Below, piece by piece: positions 1 to 9,198 of a stretch of DNA of 64,000 bases (its first letter is position 1; each line of letters starts with the position of its first letter). The DNA lies in NCBI GenBank assembly GCA_963576735.1, contig OY755177.1, positions 19,158,001-19,222,000 on the forward strand. The letters are read 5' to 3'. This DNA is from Bedellia somnulentella. Taxonomy: Eukaryota; Arthropoda; Insecta; Lepidoptera; Bedelliidae. The notes below the pieces were generated by a model. The model was not told the origin of the DNA. It saw only the letters and a program-made list of their open reading frames with translations, and searched no databases. A program made the translations under genes and the position numbers.

Positions 1-54
1 CAATTGGGTTTAATTGTGATTCAGTCATATAAACCGTGAAGAACCATTATTTTA

Positions 55-170
55 CATTGAACACACGTATGACTTAAAAAAAGCCACATTGGTGTAGACC
101 CGGATTTGCATTTGCGGGTCCTGCATAAAGAGTCGTGGATCTCCCACTGAGCTATCACAGTTGTCTAAAA
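55..170 (-). repeat. SINE-B, degenerate head fragment
   Basis: Reads on the minus strand as the tRNA-derived head of SINE-B: a worn A-box region near 140-165 (ACTGAGCTATCAC on plus), then the ATTGGTGTAGACCCGG block and the ATATGAC-like block. The body and 3' hairpin are missing. It is strongly diverged, so an old copy. Confidence 0.55.
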
Positions 171-578
171 AATAAGTCAACGTCATCCCACAACCATTAA
201 TAAACCTCACGATTGTGTCTTGTGTTCAATTTTCAAAACGACATTGTTGTCTAATAGTTTAGTTGTGCATTGTTCAATTTGCTACACTCTGGGGTCTTGG
301 ATCTGTGCAGAATCATGGCATTCACTTTAACAAATATTTATCTTATTTTCCTGACACCTCAATACAATTTACGCTTTCGAAATCTTTTGAATTCTTTTGT
401 CTCGTTCAAATTGTTTGACAGTGCGGTTAAATTGATTAGTGAGGTTAAATGGTTTGTTTGAAACAACGAAAATTGGTTGTTATTTACTTTTGTAGAAACA
501 AAATGGTAGTAGCAATTTTCCATGACCTAAAAACTAACACGGATCAAAGTCATATAAATACTTTAATAATATATAAAC
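171..578. other. No recognisable feature
   Basis: AT-rich DNA with only short chance ORFs. I see no repeat, RNA gene or coding signal. Confidence 0.5.
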
Positions 579-668
579 ACATATGTGCGGTTAATTTATC
601 ATGGTTGTTAACCGCAAAATGTTGTTGGTGAGGGAAATCATCGCGAGGAAACCCACATGGGTGAGTTT
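579..668 (+). repeat. SINE-B internal fragment
   Basis: Contains the SINE-B body blocks GGTTAATTTATCATGG, GGTGAGGGAAATCATCG and GAGGAAACCCACATGG in order. Both the tRNA head and the 3' hairpin are absent. Sequence 669-1160 after it shows nothing recognisable. Confidence 0.6.
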
Positions 669-1172
669 TCTCGTATATCATCAGTATAAAGTACAAACAC
701 AGAAAATAGCACAATACAAAAACGAAAACTCCGTGATGGAACCTCCTCACGGTTTTCATAAGCGTGTAGGGTGAAGTGCGAACTGATCTGTGCCCCGCAG
801 CTGTTGTCTGTCAAAGGGGAAGCTATCACTTTTTTGACACGACTAGTCCCATTGTGCTCCGAAATGAGTTGATATCGATCGCCCAATATTGTGCACGTCA
901 AAAGGGATCACATTACAATGGTTGCGAAAAATCGTGGTTAACAATGTTATGGTATCGGATTTTGGGGATATGATTAATGTATATTTGGATAGGTTTCGAA
1001 AAAATAATTCAATGTTCATGTAAAGGTACCCTATTTGGCAAGACGTAACAAAAAATATTGTACAAATTGAAAACAAATAAGATCATACCAAGTGATAGAT
1101 AACTTCTGTCAGCCCAAATGGAAATTAATAGCTTGTGTATAAGTATGTCTGCATGAGTATTTTTCGTATGTA

Positions 1173-1375
1173 CATACATACATATACTCACGGCTATAAA
1201 TCCCTAGAAGGGGTAGCCAGAGCTAAGGAACTAGAAGTTCCTCAGCCACTTTTGGAAAGATGGCAAAATAAAGGATGTTGGTGATGTATACCGTTGAATA
1301 CCGTTAGTCGCCTCTTACGAACACCCACCGGCAGAAATGGGGTAGTGTTATTCTAAGCCGACACTACACAGCAAG
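1173..1375 (-). mobile_element. SINE-A copy
   Basis: Tail (TACA)n at the left, hairpin CCCTAGAAGGGG, and the head complement CACTACACAGC at the right. It lacks about 45 bp of the middle. Flanked by a 12-bp duplication TTTTCGTATGTA (1161-1172 and 1376-1387), which fixes the element ends. Confidence 0.85.
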
Positions 1376-1387
1376 TTTTCGTATGTA

Positions 1388-1609
1388 TGTATGTATGTAA
1401 ATTGAATAGAATAAAATCACGTTTCTATCATCCAAATATATGATGGCCAAGCTATTTTTTTAAAGTTGAAGGAAATGAACGGTTTATGCACAATTTCATT
1501 GTGGTCCTTTATATTAAAATTTGATATCAAGCACCATCTGAGATAAAAGGTGTTGAAAACTTGATATTCGTTTAGTATCTTATGTGTATAGAAAAACATA
1601 TTTGCGCAA
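1388..1609. other. Unassigned spacer
   Basis: A short ATGT run follows the SINE-A duplication, then AT-rich sequence without recognisable content. Confidence 0.4.
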
Positions 1610-2056
1610 TAGCTGTGTATCGTCGGCTTTGATAAGCACTACCCAATTTCATCCCGTGGGTGTTCGTAAGAGGCGACTAATGGTACTGGGGCTGTTTAAG
1701 TGATCTTTGGGCGATGTGCGAAGGTGTGAGGTATTCATTTACTTCACAACGATAATGCTGAGGCAGCTTCCAAATTCGTTGCTACTACGCAGGTTATACG
1801 GCTATAGTTTTTTTTTTCTTTTATATCTTGGAATTAGTGTGTATGATATTGTCTTTTTATTATTATTTTTCTGTGTGTTTGTATATACTTATTTTTGTGC
1901 TGTGTTTTCCTTTGTACGTGTGTAGCAGCGAATAAATGTTTTTCTTTCTTTCTTTCTTTTCTTTCTAAAAACCTTTACTTTATAACTCAGGTATTTCTTA
2001 TGCCGAAGTTTTGGCTACCTCTTCAGGGGTTCAAAGCCGTGAGTATATGTATGTAG
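1610..2056 (+). mobile_element. SINE-A copy split by a LINE-D tail
   Basis: The SINE-A head (GCTGTGTATCGTCGGC, 1610) runs to GGGCGATGTG at about 1715. The SINE then resumes near 1967 (AAACCTTTACTTTA) and ends in the CTGTGAG-type tail with ATGTATG at 2056. The roughly 250 bp between do not belong to SINE-A and end like LINE-D. Confidence 0.6.
1716..1966 (+). mobile_element. LINE-D, 5'-truncated 3' end
   Basis: Ends in GCAGCGAATAAATG followed by TTTTTC and a (TTTC)n tail. The same ending occurs in a 40-bp insert at 5349. Upstream is a short frame (about 1737-1802) that reads like a LINE C-terminus (NAEAASKFVATTQVIRL, then stop). I could not find a clean target duplication, so the left edge is approximate. 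Clade unknown. Confidence 0.45.
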
Positions 2057-3303
2057 TACAATTGTAATTTACGCAATAAAGAAACAATTTCATCGTTCAC
2101 AGCGATTACACACAGAGACTACAACTAGATTCTTTCGTAGAACCAAAAGTTCTACCAAAAACCGGGCGAACAAAAACATCTGCATAAAAGAGAAGTACTC
2201 TAAAACAGAAAGATAATACCTCCGTGGCCCGTATTAGTGCTGCTCAGCCCCTAAAGCGCTGCCGTGAAGACTCGTAAAGCAGCTCGTAATTTTGAGTTAT
2301 GGCTTAGTAACGACGTATACGCGAGTCAACGCGTGTTGGCTTAAATTTAGCGCTGAAGCGATAAGCTGACAATAATTTGCTTTCATTTTATAGGACTTTA
2401 GTTATTGATTCCTTGGTTAACAAACCAAGACATAATTTTTAAAATTTAAAACTTCACTGGCATTTTAGTAAAAGTCTTATTCGAATACATCAATAGAGTA
2501 TCTTCTTGCTTTCTGAACATATTAGATAAAATATATATATTCTAGAACTAGCTAACAGTCTGTTCTACTGTTACTTTACAATTAAGTTTCAGAAAGGAAA
2601 AATTTTGATTCATTGTATATATTAATTTTATGCATGTATAAGCATTCAAATTAGCGGCCCGGCTAGACTGCAATAGATTTAGTTTTTATGTTTAGTTAGA
2701 TTTGGAATTAAAAGGTGTAAGTATTTGTACATTTAGTCATATACATACACATAAAAAGGTATATAAATATTGACGATTAAAATAACACTGCTGTAATAAC
2801 TTTTCAGACCAGACGAATAATCTTAACCGTTTAATTTTGCCATCCTTTATTAAACAAACTAAAAATCGCTGTAAGTTCGTGACACAAAATAGGCCCATTA
2901 CGATTCATGGTCTCCCCATATCGCGGGGAATAGCTCTTACTGTAAATTAGCCATTCTCTTTTAGGGATATTGTTGAGCCGTCGTTTTAGTTTTTTCCCGG
3001 GATATTAATGGACACAATAATTTTTTCGGTGTGACTAACATGACTGTAATAAAGTGTAATTTATTTTTATGAAACCCATTGTTGGGTTAGCAGATATGTT
3101 TGATGTTTTTGGGGTGCGAAATTGTATTTGTTTGAGAGGAGTTTTCTTGATATTTGCATTTTATTTGTGTTTGACGTTTGATAGTTGGTTGGCTGTCTCG
3201 TGAGACATCATTGGTATGTTATGGATGTGGAAACTGCCTAGCTTTTTATTTTTGTGTTTACTTTCATGTCATTAAATTTAAATGATATGAAAGTAGAGTG
3301 AAT
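2057..3303. other. Spacer without recognised genes
   Basis: AT-rich. About 2215-2340 is more GC-rich (GTGGCCCGTATTAGTGCTG, AAAGCGCTGCCGTG) and may be a remnant of a repeat or an exon, but no frame is convincing. Nothing else recognised. Confidence 0.4.
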
Positions 3304-3468
3304 GCAGTAGAGATGAGGTCCCTCAGAAAATATTGTTATGTTAGATTATGTGATCGAGTGAGAAATAGCGTGATTCGTTAAAAATGCGATGTCAAAGATG
3401 TTAATGTAAAAAAGATTGGAAAGGGAATATTGAAATGGTTTGGGCACATAGAGAGGATGAACTATGAT
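3304..3468 (+). pseudogene. LINE-C ORF C-terminal fragment
   Basis: One frame reads AVEMRSLRKYCYVRLCDRVR, then a stop after VIR, then KIGKGILKWFGHIERM. This is the C-terminal tail of an RTE-like non-LTR retrotransposon ORF; the same protein end is seen on the minus strand at 61.4-61.75 kb. The in-frame TAA and the loss of the terminal GRPR part show it is dead. It is followed by two copies of a 20-bp AACTATGATGACGATGATG-type direct repeat (3469-3500). Confidence 0.65.
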
Positions 3469-3544
3469 GACGATGATGAACTATGATGACGATGATGAAA
3501 TAACTATTTTTTACTTAGAATTTTGCGAATTAGATGTCGTTTGT

Positions 3545-3913
3545 AAACATAAACATAAACGTCCACGCCGTTTATCCCCGAAGGGGTTGGCAGAGGTACC
3601 AATACTTCTGAACTCACATGGCAGCGCCATCTAGTGTTCAGAGAAGGTACCCACGTTTTGCTTAGACAGTGTACTCACGTGATAGGGGGCAGGCCTATCG
3701 CCGTTTTGTACGAATACACTGTCACATGACTAAGTACAACTCAGCCATGTGGGTTACTTCACAATGTTTTCCCTCACCGTTAACAACCATGATAAATTAA
3801 CCACACATATGACGAATTTATAATTTGGAAAAGACAAATTGGTGTAGGCCCGACCCAGGATTGGAACTCACGCCCTTCTGTTTTCAGGCGGGTGTTCTAC
3901 GCATTGGACTATC
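3545..3913 (-). mobile_element. SINE-B, subfamily I, full length
   Basis: Tail AAACATAAACATAAAC at the left, hairpin CCCCGAAGGGG, GCGCCATCTAGTG body variant, then the head with a B-box-like GATTGGAACTC and A-box region at the right. An 11-bp duplication ATGTCGTTTGT flanks it (3534-3544 and 3914-3924). On its own strand the head carries tRNA-like pol III boxes, as expected of a tRNA-derived SINE. Confidence 0.9.
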
Positions 3914-4333
3914 ATGTCGTTTGTATTACTAAAAAAACACACATACACCAAACCAGTTCCACAAAATCATAATAATCGTAAATTGAAGCACAACATAAGC
4001 AGAGTAAAAATAAAAGGCTGCAAACAAACACTCGTAAAGAGGCACGTCCAACTCCGCCAAATTGAAATATACGCGGCCATTTTCATTATTTCGTACTACC
4101 CTCATAACTCCGCATATGACGCCTTTTATGATTGCAGATGATATGTCAGCCTTTTATGGTACATTTACGTGTTATTAGGACTTTGGAAATTATCACTTGA
4201 TAGCTTCATGGGCTCTCTTCATTTGACAGTCTTCTAGGATATCCTGCTTAACGTGCTTTTATTATCTAAATGTTGGTTTGTTTCGTAAATTGATTCAGTT
4301 TTCCATTTGTAAAAGTGCAACATAGTTAACAGT

Positions 4334-4422
4334 CACATACATACATATACATATACTCACGCCGTTAATTCCCATTGGGGTAGGCAGAGACTATCGATCG
4401 CCACTTTGTACGATCTGTCACA
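4334..4422 (-). mobile_element. LINE-C 3' tip, severely 5'-truncated
   Basis: On the minus strand it reads DRTKWRSIVSAYPN, then a stop, the hairpin CCCAATGGG, GGCGTGAGTATATG and a TATG-type tail. Only the last residues of the ORF and the 3' end survive. Confidence 0.7.
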
Positions 4423-5123
4423 AACTGTATTAATTTTTTATATTGACTTTCAGGAGCTTTGTAGTTTTTTAGTGTTTAAAATACCTAATATTATAAGTAT
4501 ATAGTCATTCTCTAAATGAATTGATACTTTATGTAAGCACACGAAGGCCGCCCCGTACTTAGCAAGTTGCTTGCCTTTTTTGTAGTCTTTTCGTGTATCT
4601 TAAGAACAATTAAATTACTTTAATTCTTTAACTTTAATATTGGTGATAAAAAATAAGTTTGCAGACAGCTTTAACATTGTAACATTTATTATTGTTGCTA
4701 TTTAACACCGGTTTGTTCGAGAGGGCGGTAGACGATTGCGTATGAGAACCTTATACGGGAAAAATAATATTAATTGTAACAAGTTAAACAACTATTTGTA
4801 TGCTATCATAAATTTAAACGATAAAAGTTAACAAATTGAATAACGATACACAAATACAACAGCAATGCAAGCACGAGCACTATTTTATCGACACGATAAC
4901 GGTTAGAATGAGATGGCGTAGGAGATGGCTGCTTTATCCCACGCGATATCTAGTTTAAACACGGCTCGTGCTTGCCCTTCAGGTATACATACTATGCTGA
5001 ATATTGACAGATAGCATTTAGAGTCAGCTAACAATCAGACCTCTTAGCATCACGGTCGTCATGTAATCAGACTAACTAGGACAAGACATAAAAGGATGAA
5101 ACACAAAATATATTATTAAATAC
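4423..5123. other. Spacer without recognised features
   Basis: AT-rich sequence with no credible ORF. AAGCACGAGCAC (4870) and GGCTCGTGCTTGC (4961) form a weak distant inverted pair, which may mark an old transposon but is not enough to call one. Confidence 0.35.
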
Positions 5124-5411
5124 ATACATTCGTATATACTAACGGCCATAAACCCCAAAAAGGGATAGTCAGAAATTCAGAGTTAGAAACTCCTCAGCGT
5201 CAAAGTTGATAGGGGATAAGATGGTAGTAATAAAGTATCATTGGCGACGACGGTCTCCAACCGCATCGCCCAAATACTACTTAAAAAAGAGTTATACCCT
5301 TAGTCACCTCTAACGACACCCGTGGAAAGAAAGGGGTAATGACATTCTCATATGACATATTGGCAGCAACAAATAAATGTTTTTCTTTACATTCTAAGCT
5401 AACACTACGCA
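5124..5411 (-). mobile_element. SINE-A copy, diverged, with a 40-bp insert
   Basis: The order tail, hairpin CCCCAAAAAGGG, AGTTGATAGGGGATAAGATGG, CCGCATCGCCCAAA, head complement is complete but diverged. A 40-bp insert (5349-5388) lies in the head. Confidence 0.75.
5349..5388 (+). mobile_element. LINE-D micro-insertion (40 bp)
   Basis: Ends AACAAATAAATG then TTTTTCTTT, matching the 3' end at 1966. The duplication ACATTCT lies on both sides (5342-5348 and 5389-5395). This is a complete insertion event that kept only about 40 bp of the LINE. Confidence 0.75.
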
Positions 5412-5838
5412 GTTTTTTTTCTAAATATTATCCTAAATACGAGTAATAGAATCATTCATTTAAAAATAACAAGCACAAAACACAGAAGACACAAATCCGA
5501 GTGTAACCATAAATAAATATAGCTGCTGTCGAGTTTATCACGCTCGTAACAAATGCAGTTCCCTCCTAGCACCGACTTTAGATAGTGAAGTGCTAACTGC
5601 TTCAGTTGCCGACGATCGCTCAATGTCCACCTGATAGATGGCGCTCTGACCACTGTGCACTGTGGCTCGGAATCTCCAATAAGGACTATTTTACTAGGTG
5701 TTACAGGAAGTTTTTTGTTTTTTTTTTGTGATACAATTAGTATTTTATAAGGTGTTACGAAAAGGAATTATGGTTTCATGTAGTGAAACAATTAGAATAG
5801 AAGTTTGGTAGTTTTTGAACCATATAAATAGTTTTTAG
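5412..5838. other. Spacer
   Basis: Contains a GC-richer patch (5560-5670; GCCGACGATCGCTCAATG, ATGGCGCTCTGACC) that I do not recognise. Confidence 0.35.
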
Positions 5839-5953
5839 ATCGCCCAAAGAACACTTAAAAAGCCTTGGGTATTGGTACCCTGAGTCGCCTCTTACGAAAA
5901 CCATAGGCAGTAATAGGTTAGTGCGATTCTAAGCCGACACACACAGCTATCAT
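5839..5953 (-). repeat. SINE-A head fragment
   Basis: Covers GATCGCCCAAAGAAC through GAGTCGCCTCTTACG to the head complement CCGACACACACAGC. The 3' half is missing. Confidence 0.7.
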
Positions 5954-6387
5954 CTTCTTATTTTGGAAATAAATAAAAATGCATCCAAAATTCTCAGAAG
6001 AAGTAAAAGAATATAGCACCTAAAATTCATCTTTTTTTCCTCTGCCATTGAATACAACAGCTGACTTCAAATTCACTTAACTCCGAAAAGAGCCGAACAT
6101 ATCATTTAAAATACGTTCGCATAAATCAAAGATGAAGGTTCGTTTTCTAAAACATGATAAAGTGCGGCTCGGATAGCCCATTATAATGTAATGTGCCAAT
6201 ATATTACACGTCTTTAAGGCGGAGAGCGCATGATAAATCGTTAGCCTGCACAGTGTACCGTCTCTTTTGTCCACGGTTTTGTACTTTCTGTATCCCTGTG
6301 CGGCTCACGAAGTTTGATCCTACGAGGTAGGAAAATGTTTGTTTTATCTGCGTATATATTTTGTTGTGACAAACAGAAATATGAATC

Positions 6388-6761
6388 ATAAACATAAACA
6401 TAACATAAACGTTCACGCCGTTTATCCCCGAAGGGGTTGGCAGAGGTACCAATACTTCTGAACTCATATGGCAAGCGCCATCTAGTGTCCAGAGAAGGTA
6501 CCCACGTTTTGCTTTGACAGTGTACTCACGTGATAGGGGGCAGGCCTATCGCCGTTTTGTACGAATACACTGTCACATGACTAAGTACAACTCAGCCATG
6601 TGGGTTTCCTCACGATGTTTTCCCTCACCGTTCACAACCATGATAAATTAACCACACATATGACTTTAGAAAAGACAAATTGGTGTAAGCCCGACCCAGG
6701 ATTGGAACTCACGCCCTTCTGTTTTCGGGCGGGTGTTCCACCCACTGGACTATCATGTAAA
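6388..6761 (-). mobile_element. SINE-B, subfamily I, full length
   Basis: Hairpin CCCCGAAGGGG at 6427, GCGCCATCTAGTG body, tRNA-like head at 6690-6755. The duplication ATGAATC (6381-6387 and 6762-6768) bounds it. Confidence 0.88.
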
Positions 6762-6810
6762 ATGAATCCTGCTTCCTAAATTCTTGAATTCTACTATATT
6801 TTATTTTAGT

Positions 6811-7071
6811 GCCGTGTAGTGCCGGCTTAGAATTACACTACCCCATTTCTACCCGTGGGTGATCGTAAAAGCCGACTAAGGGTATAGGGGCTTTTTAAGT
6901 GATTTTTGGGCGATGTGGTTGGAGACCCGTCACCAAAAACATTTATTATTACCATCTTTTCCCCAATCAACTTCCAAAAGTAGAATAAAATAAATAATAG
7001 GAATTTGTCATTCTAAAGCTCTGGATACCCCGTTAAAGGATTTATAGCCGTGAGTATATGTATGTATGTTT
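6811..7071 (+). mobile_element. SINE-A copy
   Basis: Complete from GCCGTGTAGTGCCGGC to the TATG tail. It contains an A-rich expansion (AATAAAATAAATAATAGG) near 6985. The head variant (GCCGTG rather than GCTGTG) is shared with the copy at 54565. Confidence 0.85.
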
Positions 7072-7299
7072 ATTTTTTTAATATAATTTATGATTGTCAT
7101 TTGTATAACTAATCAGAAGTTAACTAATCGTAGCGATTATGTCATTATAAATAAGCATTAAGTACTTAAAAATAATTATGTCAGATATTTATTATTGATG
7201 ACTTTTTATAATTAGAATTGTATAAACATCTATCTTTTTAATGATAACAAAATACGAACTTATTTTATAAGTAGGTATTTATCTATACTAATATTTACA

Positions 7300-7303
7300 C
7301 AGG
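7300..7303. repeat. Provirus target duplication, left copy
   Basis: CAGG, matched by CAGG at 14756-14759 directly after the 3' LTR. Four bases is the size generated by gypsy-class integrases. Confidence 0.85.
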
Positions 7304-7603
7304 TGTAATGTCGCAACCAAACCCGGGATATGCTGACTAGCGAGCCGACCTCAATTCATAGTTACACGCAACTTCCATTTGTTCGATGCAGCGTCAGCGC
7401 AACGTGAGGCAACGTGACCGCTGCATAGCGACAGCGTCGAGCGTCGGCGCCGCGATCCCAGGAAAATCATATTTCACTTTTGTCATAACCATCGGGCATT
7501 AGACACTTACTTTAGTTGTAATTAATTTGTAATCTTTATTAATTAAATTAGTTTTATATAATTTTGGTTTTTTTTGTATCTTGGGCTGCAGCCGTACGTA
7601 ATT
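7304..7603 (+). repeat. 5' LTR
   Basis: 300 bp from TGTAATGTCGC to CGTACGTAATT. The edges are set by the CAGG target duplication and by the purine tract before the 3' copy. It contains direct GCGTC/GCGTCGG motifs around 7390-7450 and an AT-rich stretch with TTTTATATAATTTTGG (7551-7566) that could serve as a TATA-like element. No AATAAA is visible inside. Confidence 0.93.
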
Positions 7604-7620
7604 GGCGCAGTCGGTAGGAT
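7603..7620 (+). promoter_or_regulatory. Primer binding site, tRNA-Ser
   Basis: TGGCGCAGTCGGTAGGAT is complementary to the 3' end of insect tRNA-Ser (acceptor ...CGACTGC, G, CCA). Its first T is also the last base of the LTR, an arrangement known from 17.6/297-type errantiviruses. Confidence 0.85.
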
Positions 7621-7759
7621 ACTCGCGGGTCGCGTATTCAGAAGATTTCCGTATACAGCCGCCCGAGTGGCTTTTTAGTCGCATCCAGAGTATCCGAACC
7701 CACGTCGTGCTGCACCAGGAGTATCCAGACATTGATACTACAAAAGAAGCCAATATATT

Positions 7760-7767
7760 ATGTGAGT
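7760..7767 (+). promoter_or_regulatory. Start-stop uORF overlapping a splice donor
   Basis: The first ATG downstream of the primer site (7760-7762) is followed at once by TGA. The same bases form a strong donor, AT/GTGAGT, with the cut after 7761. In unspliced RNA this is a minimal uORF ahead of gag. In spliced RNA the ATG would be completed by the first base after the env acceptor. The consensus match is seen directly; use of the site is inferred. Confidence 0.7.
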
Positions 7768-7959
7768 ACACTTGAACCTTTTTAGTGATTGCTCATCCTT
7801 ACTTTATTTTTCCCGTGTTATTTTATATCCTTCAAGATTTTCCATCCGCGACAATCTGGGTCTTCTAGTATAGGTAGTAGTAGTAGTAGAAGTATAGTTT
7901 TAGATAGCTATAGGGATATATCATTAGATAGTAGTGGTTCTGACGATTCTTTTAGAGAA

Positions 7960-9198
7960 ATGGAGGATTTAGACCACGTGTTTAAGGCACTTCGCTTAGT
8001 ACCGGAATTTGATGGAAACCCGAATATACTTATTAGGTTTATTCAACTTTGCGACCAATTAGTTGTCAATATTCTTAAACCGGGCGCTGACTTAACGAAT
8101 AGTGCATTATTAAATGGCATATTAAATAAAATTTCCGGCCCTGCCGCGCGTTTAATTAACTCCAATGGTATACCGTCTGATTGGCAAGGAATACGGAAGG
8201 CTTTAATAAATAACTTTGCAGATCAACGCGATGAGACGGCTCTTTACAATGATTTAGCTTTATTAACACAAGGACAACGCAGACCACAAGAATTTTATGA
8301 AGCTTGTCTTAACTTATTTAGTACTATTATGACATATGTTTCCTTACATGAAACTATAGGTACAACTATTGAGGCAAAAAGGAACCTGTATAAGAAGTTA
8401 ACCCTCCAAGCCTATTTACGAGGCCTTAAAGAGCCACTGGGTTCTCGTATTCGATGCATGCGCCCTGAGACTATCGAAAAGGCTCTCGAATTTGTTCAGG
8501 AAGAGTTAAATACACTTTACTTACAACAAAGAAACGATAATGTAGATAAAAGGAGTTCCATTTTTAATCAACCACCAAAACCCCAGTATTTCATTCCGCA
8601 AAAGCCCTTCTCATTTGATATAGCTGGGCCTTCGCGTCCATTCCCAACACAACAATTTTCTAGACCACCTCAGATGGTTTCTCATCAATTTAAAACCCCA
8701 TATAACCCCGGCATGACCCGGACACAACAAATGTTTCGGGCACCTCCACCTAATTACAATCCCCAAAGTAATGTATTTAGAATGAAGCCTCAATTCCAAA
8801 TGAATAATCAAAGACCTTATGTGTCTAACCAATCTCAACCAATGAGTGGTGTAAGCCACTACGTTACCAAACCAGCACCTATTAGAGGACATGATTGGAA
8901 CAAGCAGGGAAACCCTCCGCCATCCAATTATTTTAAAACAAGAGAAATGCATTTTAATTATTGTTACGAGCCTAATTATTCCGACGATAACTATTCAGAT
9001 CAATATGACTATGGTACGCCTTACTATAACAATCCATATGAAAACTTAGATTATAGTCACGAGTATCCAGTAGCCTACCCTGACTCTCCTTCTAGCAATA
9101 TGCCACCTGACAACTCGCATGATGAATATTATAGCCACGATAAAGAAGCCCAACCCCAGGATTTTCCAGTGACCCAACCATTAGACAAGCCAAAATAG
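7960..9198 (+). CDS. gag: Errantivirus Gag
   Basis: Structural polyprotein that should assemble the particle around genomic RNA in the cytoplasm. The chosen start is the first in-frame ATG (7960, 412 codons). The frame is open further upstream without an ATG through a serine-rich AGT-repeat stretch. The N-terminal half (MEDLDHVFKALRLVPEFDG onward) has the helical capsid-like character of gypsy Gag, including a region near LYNDLALLTQGQRRPQEFYE. The C-terminal half is rich in P, Q, N, Y and later D/S, and shows no CCHC zinc knuckle, as in other errantiviruses. The frame ends in TAG within the overlap with pol. Confidence 0.88.
   Translation: MEDLDHVFKALRLVPEFDGNPNILIRFIQLCDQLVVNILKPGADLTNSALLNGILNKISGPAARLINSNGIPSDWQGIRKALINNFADQRDETALYNDLALLTQGQRRPQEFYEACLNLFSTIMTYVSLHETIGTTIEAKRNLYKKLTLQAYLRGLKEPLGSRIRCMRPETIEKALEFVQEELNTLYLQQRNDNVDKRSSIFNQPPKPQYFIPQKPFSFDIAGPSRPFPTQQFSRPPQMVSHQFKTPYNPGMTRTQQMFRAPPPNYNPQSNVFRMKPQFQMNNQRPYVSNQSQPMSGVSHYVTKPAPIRGHDWNKQGNPPPSNYFKTREMHFNYCYEPNYSDDNYSDQYDYGTPYYNNPYENLDYSHEYPVAYPDSPSSNMPPDNSHDEYYSHDKEAQPQDFPVTQPLDKPK
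9144..9198 (+). promoter_or_regulatory. Gag-Pol frameshift window
   Basis: The only region where both frames are open. No classical X-XXY-YYZ heptamer lies in gag phase. The best slip candidate is the A-run in CCA AAA TAG directly at the gag stop (9190-9198). The location is certain; the mechanism is inferred. Confidence 0.6.

Noticed and set aside
8611..8952. 113-codon minus ORF in gag
   Set aside because: Antisense shadow of gag; no motif of its own.
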